From: Thuidium tamariscinum | Taxonomy: Eukaryota > Streptophyta > Bryopsida > Hypnales > Thuidiaceae | Direction: 5' to 3' | DNA: 64,000 bases | Assembly: GCA_947034885.2 (NCBI GenBank) | Contig: OX344754.2 | Location: 62,001 to 126,000 of the forward strand | Shown here: in pieces, positions 22,804-34,400 of the stretch | How positions within the stretch are numbered: the first letter of the stretch is position 1 | How the letters are laid out: the number at the start of each line of letters is the position of its first letter | Translations under genes and position numbers: made by a program | The notes under the pieces: generated by a model | The model's database searches: none | Told to the model about the DNA's origin: nothing | The model's input: only the letters and a program-made list of their open reading frames with translations

Positions 22804-25329
22804 TGAAAGCATCAAAACTTCCCCCAAATAGTAAGTTCGTCAACACTAAGTAATTTTAGACGTTTTGTGCTATTTCTTTTTTTTTTGCTATAACTTTTGT
22901 TTGATTGTATAGATCTTAGTTTTGAATGCAAATGTTGAAACACAATCCAATATTTTGAAATTTTGGAAAAAAAATTTGAAATTCTTTTTTTTCCCGAAAA
23001 TGTTGCCCGAAGTTGGACAACGACCGTAAAATGGTCACTTGAGCACTTAGGGGTTACCAAAATCAACTTTTTAATATGAAATGATTTTTAAAATTTTCAA
23101 AAAATAAGAAACTTAATTTTTGTCATGATCTTTAGCCCCTAAATGCCGGGCCTATACCCACAGTTTTCAGCCCTTGTGTCCAACACTCTGTTTGCTCCTT
23201 TTTAGGGACTCTATTTGTATAAAAAAATTTATATTTATTTTTCAGAGATGAAGCTACAGGTCTTCTATACTTCCCAAAAAATTTAGATTTTTTTTGACGA
23301 AAATTGATTTTTCTGAGAATTTTTGAAGAAAAAAGGAAGAAAAATCATATCAAATAGAAAATTATCTCGAAAAATCTGAGAATTTCACTAAGTGTGGAAA
23401 TTTTAGTGGCAAACATCATGGTGTAAACTCAATTTCCATGTCATTCTATAATTACAATCTAGAAGACTTTGAAAGTACATATGAAGTTCAAATTGCAATA
23501 AAATATTGAAATTATGTTTCTTTTTCAGAATTTCAATTGGAGAATAAACTAGAATAGATAACCTTCACTTTATTAGTTGGAATCAAACTCCAAAAATATC
23601 ATTTTTCTGGAGAAATTTGAGATTTAGAGAAAGGAACAAAATTTCCCAAAGTACACTGAAAATAGCATTTTTTGTGATTCGTTTTTTCCTGTAATTTCTA
23701 ATTCATGTGAAGAGAAATACTCACATGATTGCAAAATGAGTTAATTACTCTTCATAATCCTTTGTGAAAGGTCAAGCAATGAGAAATGGATGAAAAATTG
23801 CTAGCAATCTCCCTGTACACTGTAGCAAATTCGTACAAACGCCAGGAAATGGCGCTGCCGGCGCTTGAGGGTTAGAAATAATTTTTTTTTTGGCATTGGA
23901 TTCCTACATGAAAAGCTCTAGTGCTCCAAAATGTGAATGCAACGAAACTGCTAGGTGTTTTGTGCAATCAACCTCTATAATTATATGAACACCATCAAAT
24001 CTTGGAAATCCCAAAACGAAGGGATGATGGATTAGAATTGTGATTGTCATCAACAATCCTAATTGTATTTTACAAAATGCAATCATTCAATCTCATGTTG
24101 ATTCCAATGAAGACACTTGTGTTGGTTTCATTTCCATTTTCAATTTCACTAGTTTTCTAATAGTAGAAATTTATAAGGGATTTAAGGCAAATGTGTTGAA
24201 CATTTCTACGTTACCGTCTGAAGAGACCTTCATTTCAAACCCAATCTAATCAACAATACTGAACATGTGGAAGTCATTTTCTTTAATTTGAATTGTGGAG
24301 GAATTTTTAGTAACTACTACTTCCTGAGTTTCCAAATTTGTGGAAAAAATAGGTGATAGCAACGGTGTGTCTAACTTTACGCAAAGCAAATGAATTTGTA
24401 AATAACACTAGTATGCAATTGTCATTTGTATCACAGCTCTAGAATTGTATGCCAAATACTACCTCTGTCCCAAAATGATTTTCCTATCAAACAAAATATT
24501 ATGGATTAATGCCAAAAATAACATTTTAAAGTCCCCTTTGGATTCGTAAGCAAAGTTTGGTTCACTCTTTAAGTTATTAACTTTGAAACTCTGAGTTTCA
24601 AAAGCCTTTTCCAAAGTGTAATTCTCTAGTACAGAAAAGTAGAATTTTGGAGGCATTTTCAAAAAGCAAGAGTAGGCACTTGAATTTTGAATTTGAGGTT
24701 TTTATTTTGTGGGTGATTAATATAGGCCTATGACCATGTGTGAACCTTTGTTCCAACTATGAAAGGTTGACCTCCTTCAAGTCGGCAACACTGAAAGAGA
24801 TGCAAGAAATACGAACAAAAAGTGTTGATAAACCCCTTTAGTGATTTTTTTTGTCTTTTGATTGATGGTTTTATAAATGGAAGGGAAATTATTGCTTGAA
24901 GTTTAATTTGCTAGTCTTGGAGAAGAATTAAAATCCGAATCTGACAAATTTTCATATCGGAAAAGGCAACAAGATCATTTTGGGCCAACAAATTAGCGCC
25001 AACATAAAGATCATTTTGGGATGGAGGGAGTAGCCGTTATTGATGATTTTCCAGACATCCTCCATTTTCGACAGGAGTCTTCCAGATTGGGGGATCACGA
25101 GTAGCCTTTTTCTTTCGCGGCACCGAGTGGCCACATTCCACCATTTCAAATAGTATTTTTTTGCCTGACATTTTCCAAATCTGTTAAAGATATGGATGAA
25201 GTTACCAAATTTGCATGAGAAAGTGTCTGAATATGACTGGAAAGTGTTTTAATATGGATGAATGTCAAATTACAATGCTTCACCATCTTGGAACGTTCTC
25301 AAAAAGTAAAAGTAAAAGGCTGGTAACGG
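22804..25329. other. AT-rich gene-poor DNA
   Basis: Short frames only. 22,850-23,060 contains long T and A runs. The phrase CCCCTAA.TGCC..., seen near 22,226, 23,041 and 23,142, hints at further repeat copies of the 22.2-22.8 kb type. No supported gene. Confidence 0.5.
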
Positions 25330-25810
25330 TGACTAGCTTCGGGACAGGCTTGAGCGGCCACTGTAGCTCTGGCGGAGGTTCGGTTTTTTGTCCACGACGT
25401 GCAGGTTCAGCCCGAACCTAGAGGGCCGTGCCGAACCTGCTGGCATTGGGTGGTTGTCATCTGCGTGGGGTTGGGGTCCAGCGCTCATTTCCAGGTTTTC
25501 TGTTTTCCTCTTCCTCTCTCTGCGCACTGTCTCCCTGCTGCATTGCGAGAAATCGTAGTCGCCTTCCTTCGTTTTCTCTCTCCTTGCGGCGTGCGCTTCT
25601 TAGTGTTTGTTGTGTTTGCTCATTTTGCTGATTGTGAGCGTGCCTAGGGGAGTCTCTTGAGGCGTCGACGTTTTCTGTATTTCGCGGTTTGGTTTGTTGT
25701 ACGCGTGCGCGAGGGAGTCGATGTGAGCGCCGTTTTCTCCCGCTGCCGCGCTGCGTCGTGTGGGCGACTGGATTGCCGAATCCATTGCGCCACTCCGATT
25801 CAACTGTGAG
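25330..25810 (+). promoter_or_regulatory. Putative promoter/5' UTR exon of the GC-island gene
   Basis: Composition switches abruptly here from AT-rich to CpG-rich with CT-rich tracts (CTTCCTCTCTCTGCG, TTTTCTCTCTCC), typical of a transcribed plant-type leader. It ends in a strong donor, GTGAG|GTAAGT at 25811. The first good acceptor followed by an ATG is CTGTCAG|ATG at 27777/27778, which would make 25,811-27,777 a ~2-kb leader intron. This is inferred from splice signals only. Confidence 0.4.
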
Positions 25811-26020
25811 GTAAGTTCGTTCTTCATTGTAGCTTCAATTGTTCAATGCAGTTTCAGGGTTCCGTTTGAGTTATTGGAGGAGTTGGCGAGCGGGATTGTG
25901 CTTTGTGTCTCGATGTTGTATCCGTTCCATCAGGGTTTGCAATTTCTACTGCTTGTGTTCGAAATGTGAGTTGCCTAGCACGATGGTGGTTCAGTGTTCG
26001 GAGATTGTATAGTTCCATTT

Positions 26021-26410
26021 CTCTCCGCGTGTTTGTTTCATAGGTTTCCGTCCGTCGATTGCATTAGTTATGCAAATGCGGAATTGGATAGCTTCCAGAT
26101 TCTAGGTCTGCTCTCTCCGCGTGTTTGTTTCACAGGTTTCCGTCCGTTGATTGCATTTGTTATGCAAATGCGGAATTGAGTAGCTTCCAGATTCTAGGTC
26201 TGCTCTCTCAGCGTGTTTGTTTCATAGGTTTTCGTCTGTGGATTGCATTTGTTATGCAAATGCGGAATTGAGTAGCTTCCAGATTCTAGGTCTGCTCTCT
26301 CCACGTGTTTGTTTCATAGGTTTCCGTCCGTAGATTGCATTTGTTATGCAAATGCGGAATTGAGTAGCTTCCAGATTCTAGGTCTGCTCTCTCTAGCGTG
26401 TTTGTTTCAG
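26021..26410 (+). repeat. Minisatellite, 92-bp unit, about 4.3 copies
   Basis: Units start at 26021, 26113, 26205, 26297 and 26389, an exact 92-bp spacing. Each carries GCGTGTTTGTTTCATAGGTT, ATTTGTTATGCAAATGCGGA and AGCTTCCAGATTCTAGGTCT. The copies are nearly identical, so the array is young. It lies in the proposed leader intron; each unit contains the octamer-like ATGCAAAT. Confidence 0.95.
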
Positions 26411-26501
26411 AATGTGCACTACAGTAGTATTGCACACCTGTCGCAACAATAGTGCCCTATAACCACGCAGCCATGGTAGATCGCAGCAGGTTGATTCACG
26501 G

Positions 26502-27752
26502 ATTAGACCGCGCGTTCTAAACCATTCCGCAGCTAGCCGAGAGAACCGGATTCATTGGCGGATTAGAGTCCCGCAAATGACTCTGAAGTTCAGACCGCGC
26601 GTTCTGAACCATTTTCCTTTACAAATACTCAGTGCGTTCTAAAATGCTGAAATCCTTGAAATGAATATGAGGATCAGAACGCGCGTTCTGAAGCCAATGC
26701 TGATAGAACCAATGCCAACAGAGACGAAATTATCAAAGGAAACATGACCGCAGACAGAAGTCGTGACTCCATAGAAATGCAAAGACCCTGAGCTTCAGAC
26801 CGCGCGTTCTGAACCAATCTTCCACTACAAATGCTTAGAGGATTCATCATAAATGTTAACAATTTCAGAAATGAATATGAGGATCGGAACGCGCGTTCTG
26901 AAGCCAATTCCGATAGAGCCAATGCCAACAGAGACGAAATTATCAAAGGAAACATGACTGCAGATAGAAGTCATGACTCCATAGAAATGCAAAGACCCAG
27001 AGCTTCAGACCGCGCGTTCTAAACCAATCCTCCGCTACAAATGCTTAGAGCATTCCTCATAAATGATAAAAATTTCTGAAATGAACATGAGGATCAGAAC
27101 GTGCGTTCTGAACCAAATGCAGAGACAACGAGGGTAAAAATAGTAATATTAAAAAATGGACACGATGATCCTAGGGAGAAACCTTGATTCGACTGAAATA
27201 AAAAGTCCCAGGGCTTCAAACCACGCGGTCTGCAGCTCTGGGTCAGTGCCATGTTGAGGACCTTGAGAACAATCCATCGTTGAAATGCGCAAAGACCATG
27301 CAGTTCAGACCGCGCGGTCTGAACTAAATGACCATGAGACCTTGTTCAAAATTCAGACCTCGCCGTGTGTAGAAAACTGATAATCAAATAAGGAGTTCCC
27401 AACACAGTTGGAACTTGCGACCCGGATCGACCTCGAGGTTCAGACCGCGCGGTCTAAACCGCCTGAAAGAGGGTACGTTAGCGAGGAGCATCAGTTGCCC
27501 TGGAACTTGTAGGTTCACACGGAAGACCACTTGGCCGTCCGTCGAGACGTACGAACGAATTGATGGGATGGGGCGCACATGGTGAAGAGCAGAATCGACT
27601 AGATTGGCGTCGACCCAAAAGAGAGAACGAATCGTAAGCGTCCCTACAAACGATGTCACGAACTAGTCCACGCGGTCTGAATATGTCGTGCGATTCTCCA
27701 TCGCCTATTCTGCAATGCATGCCTCTGGTAGTTCAGACCGCGCGGTCTAATT
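26502..27752. repeat. Main palindrome cluster, ~11 copies
   Basis: Copies lie at 26502-26523, 26588-26609, 26672-26693, 26793-26814, 26882-26903, 27003-27024, 27092-27113, 27214-27235, 27303-27324, 27438-27459 and 27731-27752, with a weaker one near 27663. 27303-27324 is a perfect 22-bp palindrome around CAGACCGCGCGGTCTG. 26672, 26882 and 27092 use the other half-site on both sides (CAGAACGCGCGTTCTG), and several copies combine one half of each type. All lie in the proposed leader intron. Confidence 0.95.
26660..27115 (+). repeat. Tandem repeat, 210-bp period, carrying palindromes
   Basis: Matching points recur exactly 210 bp apart: palindromes at 26672/26882/27092 and at 26793/27003, and AACAGAGACGAAATTATCAA after each. 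The units are very similar, which points to recent duplication. Each unit carries one symmetric and one mixed palindrome. Confidence 0.9.
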
Positions 27753-27777
27753 TGTTCGACTTCTTGTGGACTGTCAG

Positions 27778-30700
27778 ATGGGGGAGTTTGTCGAAAACAA
27801 CCCCACTTTGCGGGGCTACCTAGAAGAAATCTCGCCAACCAGGATCCACAAGAACTGGAAACCGCATCTCGAAGACAAATTCCCGATGCGGATATCCGCG
27901 AGGAGGGGACTGTGGACTGTGAAGTTGAGTCATGCGATGGGGTCGCCCACCTTCGGTCTTGAAATAGGGTTCACGTCTTCGGATGGGACACGGTGGAAGA
28001 CGCTGAACAACGTGATTCTCATCAACGTTTACGTGATGCGTGAGGCCATCCTTTTGGACGTGGCCAATTCCATTAATAACGAAGTCGGGGTCATCGTCAT
28101 CCGTGTCGAGGACGAGATGATATTCTGCACGCGTAGGATGGTAGAAAATTCAGAGAACGTCCCGACCGCTTACTAGTACCTGATGCGCGACGTCCAGATG
28201 AGGTGTGATGCACAGTCCGGTAGGTTTGTGGAGACCGGGAAGGTCATCCAGACCTTCATGTCGGACGCAAACACCCTTCATGCGTCAAGACTGAAATCGG
28301 GGTGTGATTCATAGGCCGAGAAGGGAGAAATGGAAGACAAGGGCGGCAGCAGCAGCAAGAAGGCCAAGAAGGGGAGCGGGTCGACGCCGACGGTGAAAAC
28401 TCGAAGCCGCGCCGCTCCACAGTCCGCCGTGGTGGGTGCCACCTCGCGAGCCGCCCCTCGATCCGCGCTACAATCCACCGCGCGGCCCGCCACGAGAACT
28501 GTCGCACCCGAACCAACTCGGAGCACAGCAGCACCGACGGCCGCGGCTACACCCCCTCCCCGTGCCGCAGCTGAGCCGATCATCGCCACTTCGGCGTCGA
28601 CCGCAGCGGCCGCTCCATCCTCCCGTACCGCACCGAACGCGCGCCCGAAGAAGTTGGCGACGAAGCGGAAGGTTGAGTCCGAGCCTGCCGCAGTGTAGAG
28701 CGAGGATGATGCCGCGGAAGCGGAGCAATGGCAAAAGCAGAGGCGAGATCCCGTCCCTGACGAGGCCGTGCAGGGACCCTTGAGCCCATCCATTCGAGCG
28801 GCTGAAGTCGCGCGGCGCTCCACGTCCCAAGAGGCGAACCCTACGCCAAGCTCCTCCAGCCACGGTGCTCCGGCGGCTCCGAGTTCTTCCACGCAGGAAG
28901 TGTGCACGGAGCCCTTGGAGATGAGCGAGGTCGAGGCGCACTTAGTGGCCGTGAAGAAGGTGAACGACGAATGGACGGACAACCCAGATACGATCCCATT
29001 GGACCCGTCCTCCATCCCGGATAAGATAACCGTGGAGATCGACTTCAAATCGAACTCCAAGAGAAGCGCGGATGTGAACACCAAGGGTCGGCTGAAGGCG
29101 CAGGCCAACGCGAACAAGGCGTTCAAGGAACTCTTGTCCTACATGTACATTTTCGGGCGCGGCAAGTACTTCGAGCTGGACGTGAACGAAATGACGAACG
29201 TGGAGTCGAGTTCCGGGATTATTGTGAGGCCCCTGGAGACGGAGGGTGTCCTCTACGTCCTGAAGCGGATGGTGCTCGTGAACTACACGAAGCAGATCCT
29301 GACCGTGATGCCCGACACGGCCACGCGACCGAAGGACTGGAAGGAGTGCACGACGGTCGGGAAGTTCAAAATCATCAACGGCCAGCACACGTGGAAGGCC
29401 GCGTCAGAGATCCTGTCGGGGGAGAGGACGGTAGACGACGAGTCCGTCAAAGCCCGGTTGCAGAAGTGGACATGCGAGATCGTCTGGTCGGACAAGTCGC
29501 ACCACCTGCACACCCTGTCCTCGATGTGTAACTCGGGGAACGTGCTCGCTCCGTTTCTGTCTTCGGTGCCCGCCACGATCAAGCATTGCAGGGAGATCTG
29601 GGAAAGCACCGGCCGGCCGATGCAGTTCAGGAAGAACACGAGGCAGACGAGTCAGGGCGAAGATTTCCATTCCTATGAGGTATGATCTTACCTTCCAGTT
29701 CAGACCGCGCGGTCTGATGTGCCCCACCCTATCACAGGAGACGAAGTCCAGGCCTCGGATTTTGTTTGCTGATCTCCGCGAGGTCGTCGCTATTAGTCGG
29801 GGTTGACTCCGACCGCGCGGTCTGGATTCTCCGTCGTGCAGCTTGATTGTGATGTGAAGGACTTGTTCGATTCCTACAGTCGTAGGTTCAGTGCCCGAGA
29901 CACTTCAGATCGCGCGTTCTGATGTGGGTTACCTTGTAGCCTTGCCTCTTGAATCCGGGACAGGGTTCGTTGGACGCGACTGGTCCTCCATGGAGGGAGA
30001 CGAGGGTGTGCTGTGGTCTCGTGTGCTGTTTTCCTGATCGGACATGGATCAGGGCGCGCGCTCTGAACATGGTCTCTGATGTGTCTCCGTCGTTTCGCAG
30101 GAGTTCAAGGCCAAATGCGAGGAGAGCTTCGAGTCGACCGGGACTTCGCAAACCCCCAGCGGAGCGAAGACGACAATTAAGGACTTCGACAAATTGGGGG
30201 AGCGCAGGGTCATCATGGCCTCCGATGAGACTTGGGCCCTTTGGAAGGAGCTCTTCGAAAAGCACGAGTCGGGCACCTTGTACAACATCGACCACGGCTG
30301 CATGTACAACGAGTTGGATACCGAGGCGGGCAATTCCAAGGCAACGAAGCTGCCGCCCTTCAACAAGAACCAGATGCGGACCCTGTGCGGGTTGGACGAC
30401 TTGGCCGTGGGGGAGGCTGCGAGCAAGATGATGCAAGTCCCTCCCAAGATCTACACGAAGAGGCCGACGCTCTGGTGCTCGGCCCTGGCCATCGCCATGT
30501 GGACCACGCGGAAGAAGCACAAGACCAAGCTCGTCGTCGACATCTTGGCACAGGTGGCTGGGCAGAACGTGCCCGCGGCGAAGGGACTCTTCAACGAGTC
30601 CGGCGAACTCGATCCCGCCCGATGGAAGGAATTGAAGGCGGCCTTGTGTATACATGGCTTTCACATGGCGGTCATGGAGCGTGTGGGGGAGGAGTACCTG

Positions 30701-33523
30701 AAGCAGGAGTGCAAATCGGGAGTCAGCAAGGATAACAATCCTAGCCCGGCGCTCGTCGTGCTATACGAGCGCGTGGCAGCCAACGCGAGGCGATTCCACG
30801 TCGTGAGTAGGTGCGCGTCCGCCTCAGTCTACGCGTGGCTCCGTCCGAAGTCGATCTTCCACCCGCAGCTGTCCAGGAAGCTCCCTGAGGGGTGGTTCAG
30901 CATGAAGAAGGGTGCCGCGCTCCTCCAGTACTGCGAGGTGGGAATCATGGACTTGCGCCTGTTTTCGAAGATCGACAAAACAGAGGTCACCTATAGCTAC
31001 AACATCATCCTGGAGTAAGTGAAGAAGGTGTCCGAGGGTTACATGTCCAAACGCGTGCACACTTGGATGATCATTTACGGCGCGGAGAGGGCTCCCGCAG
31101 TGGATCACATAGTGAAAGCATTCTTTCCTCATCATCGTCTCCGCCGCAGTGCCGAGTATAGATGTGCGAAGGGGGAGCCCACCTACGCCTTGAAGGACAT
31201 TGTGACTGTGGAATACCTACAGCGATCCGACATTTCCTTCTACAACTCCCATCTCGTGGATAGGAACGGAGTGATTCCACCACTGTCGGCCGAGGAGGAC
31301 GCGATCTTGGAGACGAAGGTCCCCATGTTCAGGCAGCGGGAGACGTGCCGTCACGATTTCCCGCAAGTCCAGTCGATGAAGGAGCTGCGATACGAGGTCT
31401 ACTTGCGCTTCATCGACAAGTTCTGCAGGGACCAAGGGACCGTCATGCTCGTCTTCGCAGGAGCGAAGGCAGTCTCGGCCTGTGCGGTGAGTTTCGATCT
31501 CTGCAGATTGGTGAATTCCTCTTCCGTTGATTGAAATGTGAACACGGACTGATTTGCACTCGTGGTTTCCAGATGTTGTGCCGGAGCTCCGTGGCGTTCA
31601 TCTCCAACACGGTGAACAGCCTGCATCGGCATTCGGTGCACAGCCGACGGGGAGCCGAGATGTGGTCGGACGTACTGGTCCACGGTCCACCTGCCCTCAG
31701 ATACAACTACGAGGGCATGGCTCCCGACTAGCTCCGCAGAGGAGAGAGCGTGCTTGTGACGGCCGAGGGATTGACGGCGGCGGTTCGGCCGGAGTCCGAG
31801 TCCGAGAGCGAGGAAGAGGACGAGGAAGAGGACAATGACGAGGATGAGGAAGAGAGGGACACTGCATTGGAGGGTGAGGACCCGATGGATGTGGGCGCGT
31901 CGAACCCCGCGGTGGACGACGACAGAGAGGAGTCGGGGAACTCGGATGAACGTTCCGACAAGGCCGAATCCGAAGATGACGAGCATTCGCCCGTACACCT
32001 TGGCGAGCCCGAAGGACAGACGTCCAAATCCGTGGACGCCGACGACCTCTTCTCCGAGACGCACCCACCGCCGTCACCGTCGAGAGGGCAGAATCAGGCC
32101 GCGCGGTCTGATTTGCACATGGAGGACTCTCCTCCGTCTCCTGTGCTTTCGGTTCGGGGCGCGCGGTCTGATCCGGTGTCAGGGTCTCCGAGTGCAGGCG
32201 CATCCCCTCCGGCAGACGTGACTGCGAGGATCCTCTTCGCGACTCCGACGGCCGTCCTCTCGCCCTAGGTCCAAGGGATTCGGTCCGCGTGTCGTGCATC
32301 CGGGAGCGAGCCGGCCTTGTCGACTTCCGTGTCGCCTGTGGTTCAAACCGCGCGCCCTGAATCGTAGTCTCACCTCCCACTCCGGGTGGCGGACGGGGTT
32401 CAGGCCGCGTGCTCTAAAGCGGACTCCGCGGCGATGCCCCCCCCTCGTCCTCCGTCGCGGAGCCCTCCTCTGGTCAGCCAGGTCGAACCTGACCCGACGG
32501 CTGGCTCGGAGACCGCTCGGGCCAGAATTAGAATCGAGGATATGTAGCTGGACCTCGACTTCATGAAGAAAGCATTCTCCGAGAGCCAGCTGCTCGAGCT
32601 GGACAATGTGAGGGTCGGGCTGCTTGATTCTGCCTCGGAGGCGAACGATCTGCCATTCGAGAAGAGGGTCGACAGGTATTGCGGAATGGTGGCGGACATG
32701 AAGGCCAAGCGTCTCGGATCGTCGTTGGTGGAGAGACTCAAAGTGCACGTGATGGCGCAGGTCAGAGTCGACACTCTCGCCTCGGAACTGCCGACTCCGA
32801 CCGCGGCAGAGCAGGCCTACATCGATCACCACCGGGAGATGAGCACGAAGTATCGGATGGACCAGGAGTCCAAGACCGTCATCGACCTTGATGACCTCGA
32901 CGACGTCGAACTGGAGGCGAAGATGAAGACGAGAGAGGAAGCCAGGAAGGCGGTTTATGTTGCGTCGCGGGGAGCGTCGTCCTCGGGGGGTGCGGACGTG
33001 AACGCCGGCGAGAGCTCCGACTCGAAGCCGGACGTGAGCTCCGACTCGAAGCCGGACGTGAGCTCCGACTCGAAGCCGGACGTCGGAGCATGGCCGCAGC
33101 CCGCTGTGAGCGGGGGGGGTGCGCTCGTCCTCTGGGGCTTCTGAGGTCGACGAGAAGCCCGACGTGAAGCTCGAAGTGCGGGACGCCTTGATGGAGGCGT
33201 TCGAGAGGCAGATGGAAGCCGCTCGAAAGAAGTACGAGAAGAGCCAGCAGGCTAAATTCGACAAGGAGAGGGAGCAGTGGGAGAAGGAGTGGGCGGAAAA
33301 GGAGGAGAGGGAGAGGAGAGCGGAGGAGGAGAGGGCCAAGAACGCGGAGCGGGAGGCGAAGTGGGAGGCCCGTATGAAGGAGAAGGAGGAGCAGAATCGG
33401 AAGGATGCGGAGATGAAGGCGGCCCAGGCAACCGATCTAATTGCCAGATTGGAGAAGCAAGCCGCGGAGGTGGAGTACATGAAGTCCAAACTGCACGCAA
33501 GGAACCCCGGGTAGTGCCCGTGA
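27778..33523 (+). CDS. Large multi-exon locus, ParB/DGQHR-like, unknown function
   Basis: Proposed exons are 27778-29679, 30101-31486 and 31573 onward. The introns 29680-30100 (GAG|GTATGA...TTTCGCAG) and 31487-31572 (GCG|GTGAGT...TTTCCAG) are both phase 0 and keep the frame. In order the product shows an unknown N-terminal region, a Pro/Ala/Ser/Arg-rich linker, and a globular part with KFKIINGQHTWKAASEIL, which recalls the NGQH/DGQHR signature of ParB/DndB-like folds. Exon 2 adds a helical region, and a VMLVFAGAKAVSACA stretch faintly recalls a SAM-methyltransferase P-loop. Then come an acidic tract (SESESEEEDEEEDNDED), eight-residue SSDSKPDV repeats, and a charged coiled coil (about 33,180-33,510). 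The frame is crossed by about eight in-frame stops before the coiled coil, nearly all TAG and none TGA, plus a frame change at a G8 run near 33,112. It is either a decaying gene or one read with UAR as sense. The nuclear or DNA-related role is inference. Confidence 0.5.
29698..30068. repeat. Four palindromes inside intron 29680-30100
   Basis: Copies lie at 29698-29719, 29806-29827, 29903-29924 and 30047-30068. The first two carry the CCGCGCGG core and the last two mixed cores (ATCGCGCGTT, GGGCGCGCGC). Four copies in a 421-bp intron is the highest density in the window. Confidence 0.9.
32092..32419. repeat. Four palindromes within the third exon
   Basis: Copies lie at 32092-32113, 32152-32173, 32341-32362 and 32398-32419. 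Here the motif lies in the reading frame, giving peptide echoes such as QAARSD and RGARSD. Either this part is non-coding or the motif has spread into coding DNA. Confidence 0.85.
33013..33083 (+). repeat. In-frame 24-bp repeat x3 (SSDSKPDV)
   Basis: Three near-identical 24-bp units start at 33013, 33037 and 33061, each coding AGCTCCGACTCGAAGCCGGA-type sequence for the octapeptide SSDSKPDV. They sit just before the G8 run and the coiled coil. The exact repetition suggests recent slippage expansion. Confidence 0.95.
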
Positions 33524-34400
33524 CAGTCACCGTGGCTGCCGCTCCGAGTCCCAACCATGTGAGTGAGCTCCAAAACGTGTCCGGGGTGTCCACGACCAAC
33601 TTCGAATCGGCGACGGCCTCCGTTGCCTCGGGGCTCCGGTAGATGGCGACGAGAATCCCGGCGACGCCTCCGATGAGTACCGATCCTGATGTGGATGATC
33701 TAGCGCTCAATCAGTTTCCTAATGTGCATGTCCCTGAACTCCTAACTCGTCCGCACCAAGAGGACGAGGTCCCCTTCATCCTTGATGATCGCTGGGGGAG
33801 TGTTGAGGAGTCCTTCCCTAACTTGACTGAGCAATAACCTCCCGTCGTGCAGGCCCCGCACCGCCAAGAGCAGCCGCAGGTGCTGCAGGAGGAGCAGGTC
33901 ACGGTGGGATCTCCGACGCGACAGGATTAGACTCCCGCGGTGGATAACCCCTCCACATAGCTCCCTTTTTGTCAGTTAGCCCGGATGCTATGTGAGGGCG
34001 TTACGTCGGGCCGGTCAAAGGTCGTCCCCGGCGAGTCTTAGAGAGCCGCGGGAGCCATAGTCGTAGCGGCTCTTTCTTTTGTGCATAGGATTTCTAGGCA
34101 TTCAATCACTGGCATCCATTTTGAGACATGTTAATTGGGCCCGGGCATGTGCGGACGTTGTGATTGATTTGTTGTGTACCTCGCATCTTGTAAATATGGT
34201 GCATTCTTGTAATATATGAGACGTGATTTTTTTGGTTTTGTACCGTGCGTGCTTTGGTGACGCACATGGCTTTCGTGGTGTGTGTGCTCTGCATTGTCGA
34301 TGGCGTTGTCACTTCCCTTGCGTCGCGTCCTCACAGTTCTTTTTGGACAATGTAGTTACACTCGTATGTTTTTTCGGTCCAGGGTCCGAATGCTCCTGTG
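33524..34400. other. Region between the two GC-island loci
   Basis: 33,523-33,960 keeps an open protein-like reading (PNHVSELQNVSGVSTTNFES, then PELLTRPHQEDEVPFILDDR) broken only by TAG/TAA, so it may be a C-terminal extension or a further exon of the preceding locus. From about 33,960 coding character fades; 34,080-34,300 is AT-richer and probably intergenic. A pyrimidine-rich acceptor (TTTTTTCGGTCCAG, ending near 34383) precedes the next gene, so that gene may have an upstream exon here. Confidence 0.4.

Noticed and set aside
26021-27324. Possible CRISPR array
   Set aside because: Spacing is regular in parts, but the units are tandem repeats without unique spacers and the context is a eukaryotic intron.
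28278-29126. 282-codon open frame on the minus strand
   Set aside because: It overlaps the plus-strand GC-island exon, has shadow-type composition (Ala/Ser/Gly runs opposite the Pro/Ala/Arg linker), and lacks any domain.
27778-31486. Endogenous giant-virus segment
   Set aside because: GC-rich block and odd gene content suggested it, but spliceosomal introns are present and no capsid, packaging ATPase or viral polymerase was seen.
32179-33573. 464-codon open frame on the minus strand
   Set aside because: It is antisense to the acidic and coiled-coil coding region; Ser/Arg-rich composition reflects the complement of Glu/Lys codons and GC content.
33960-34080. Possible tRNA or structured RNA (GC-rich, CCCGG...CCGG words)
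   Set aside because: No cloverleaf with T-loop GTTCRA and proper stem spacing could be drawn.
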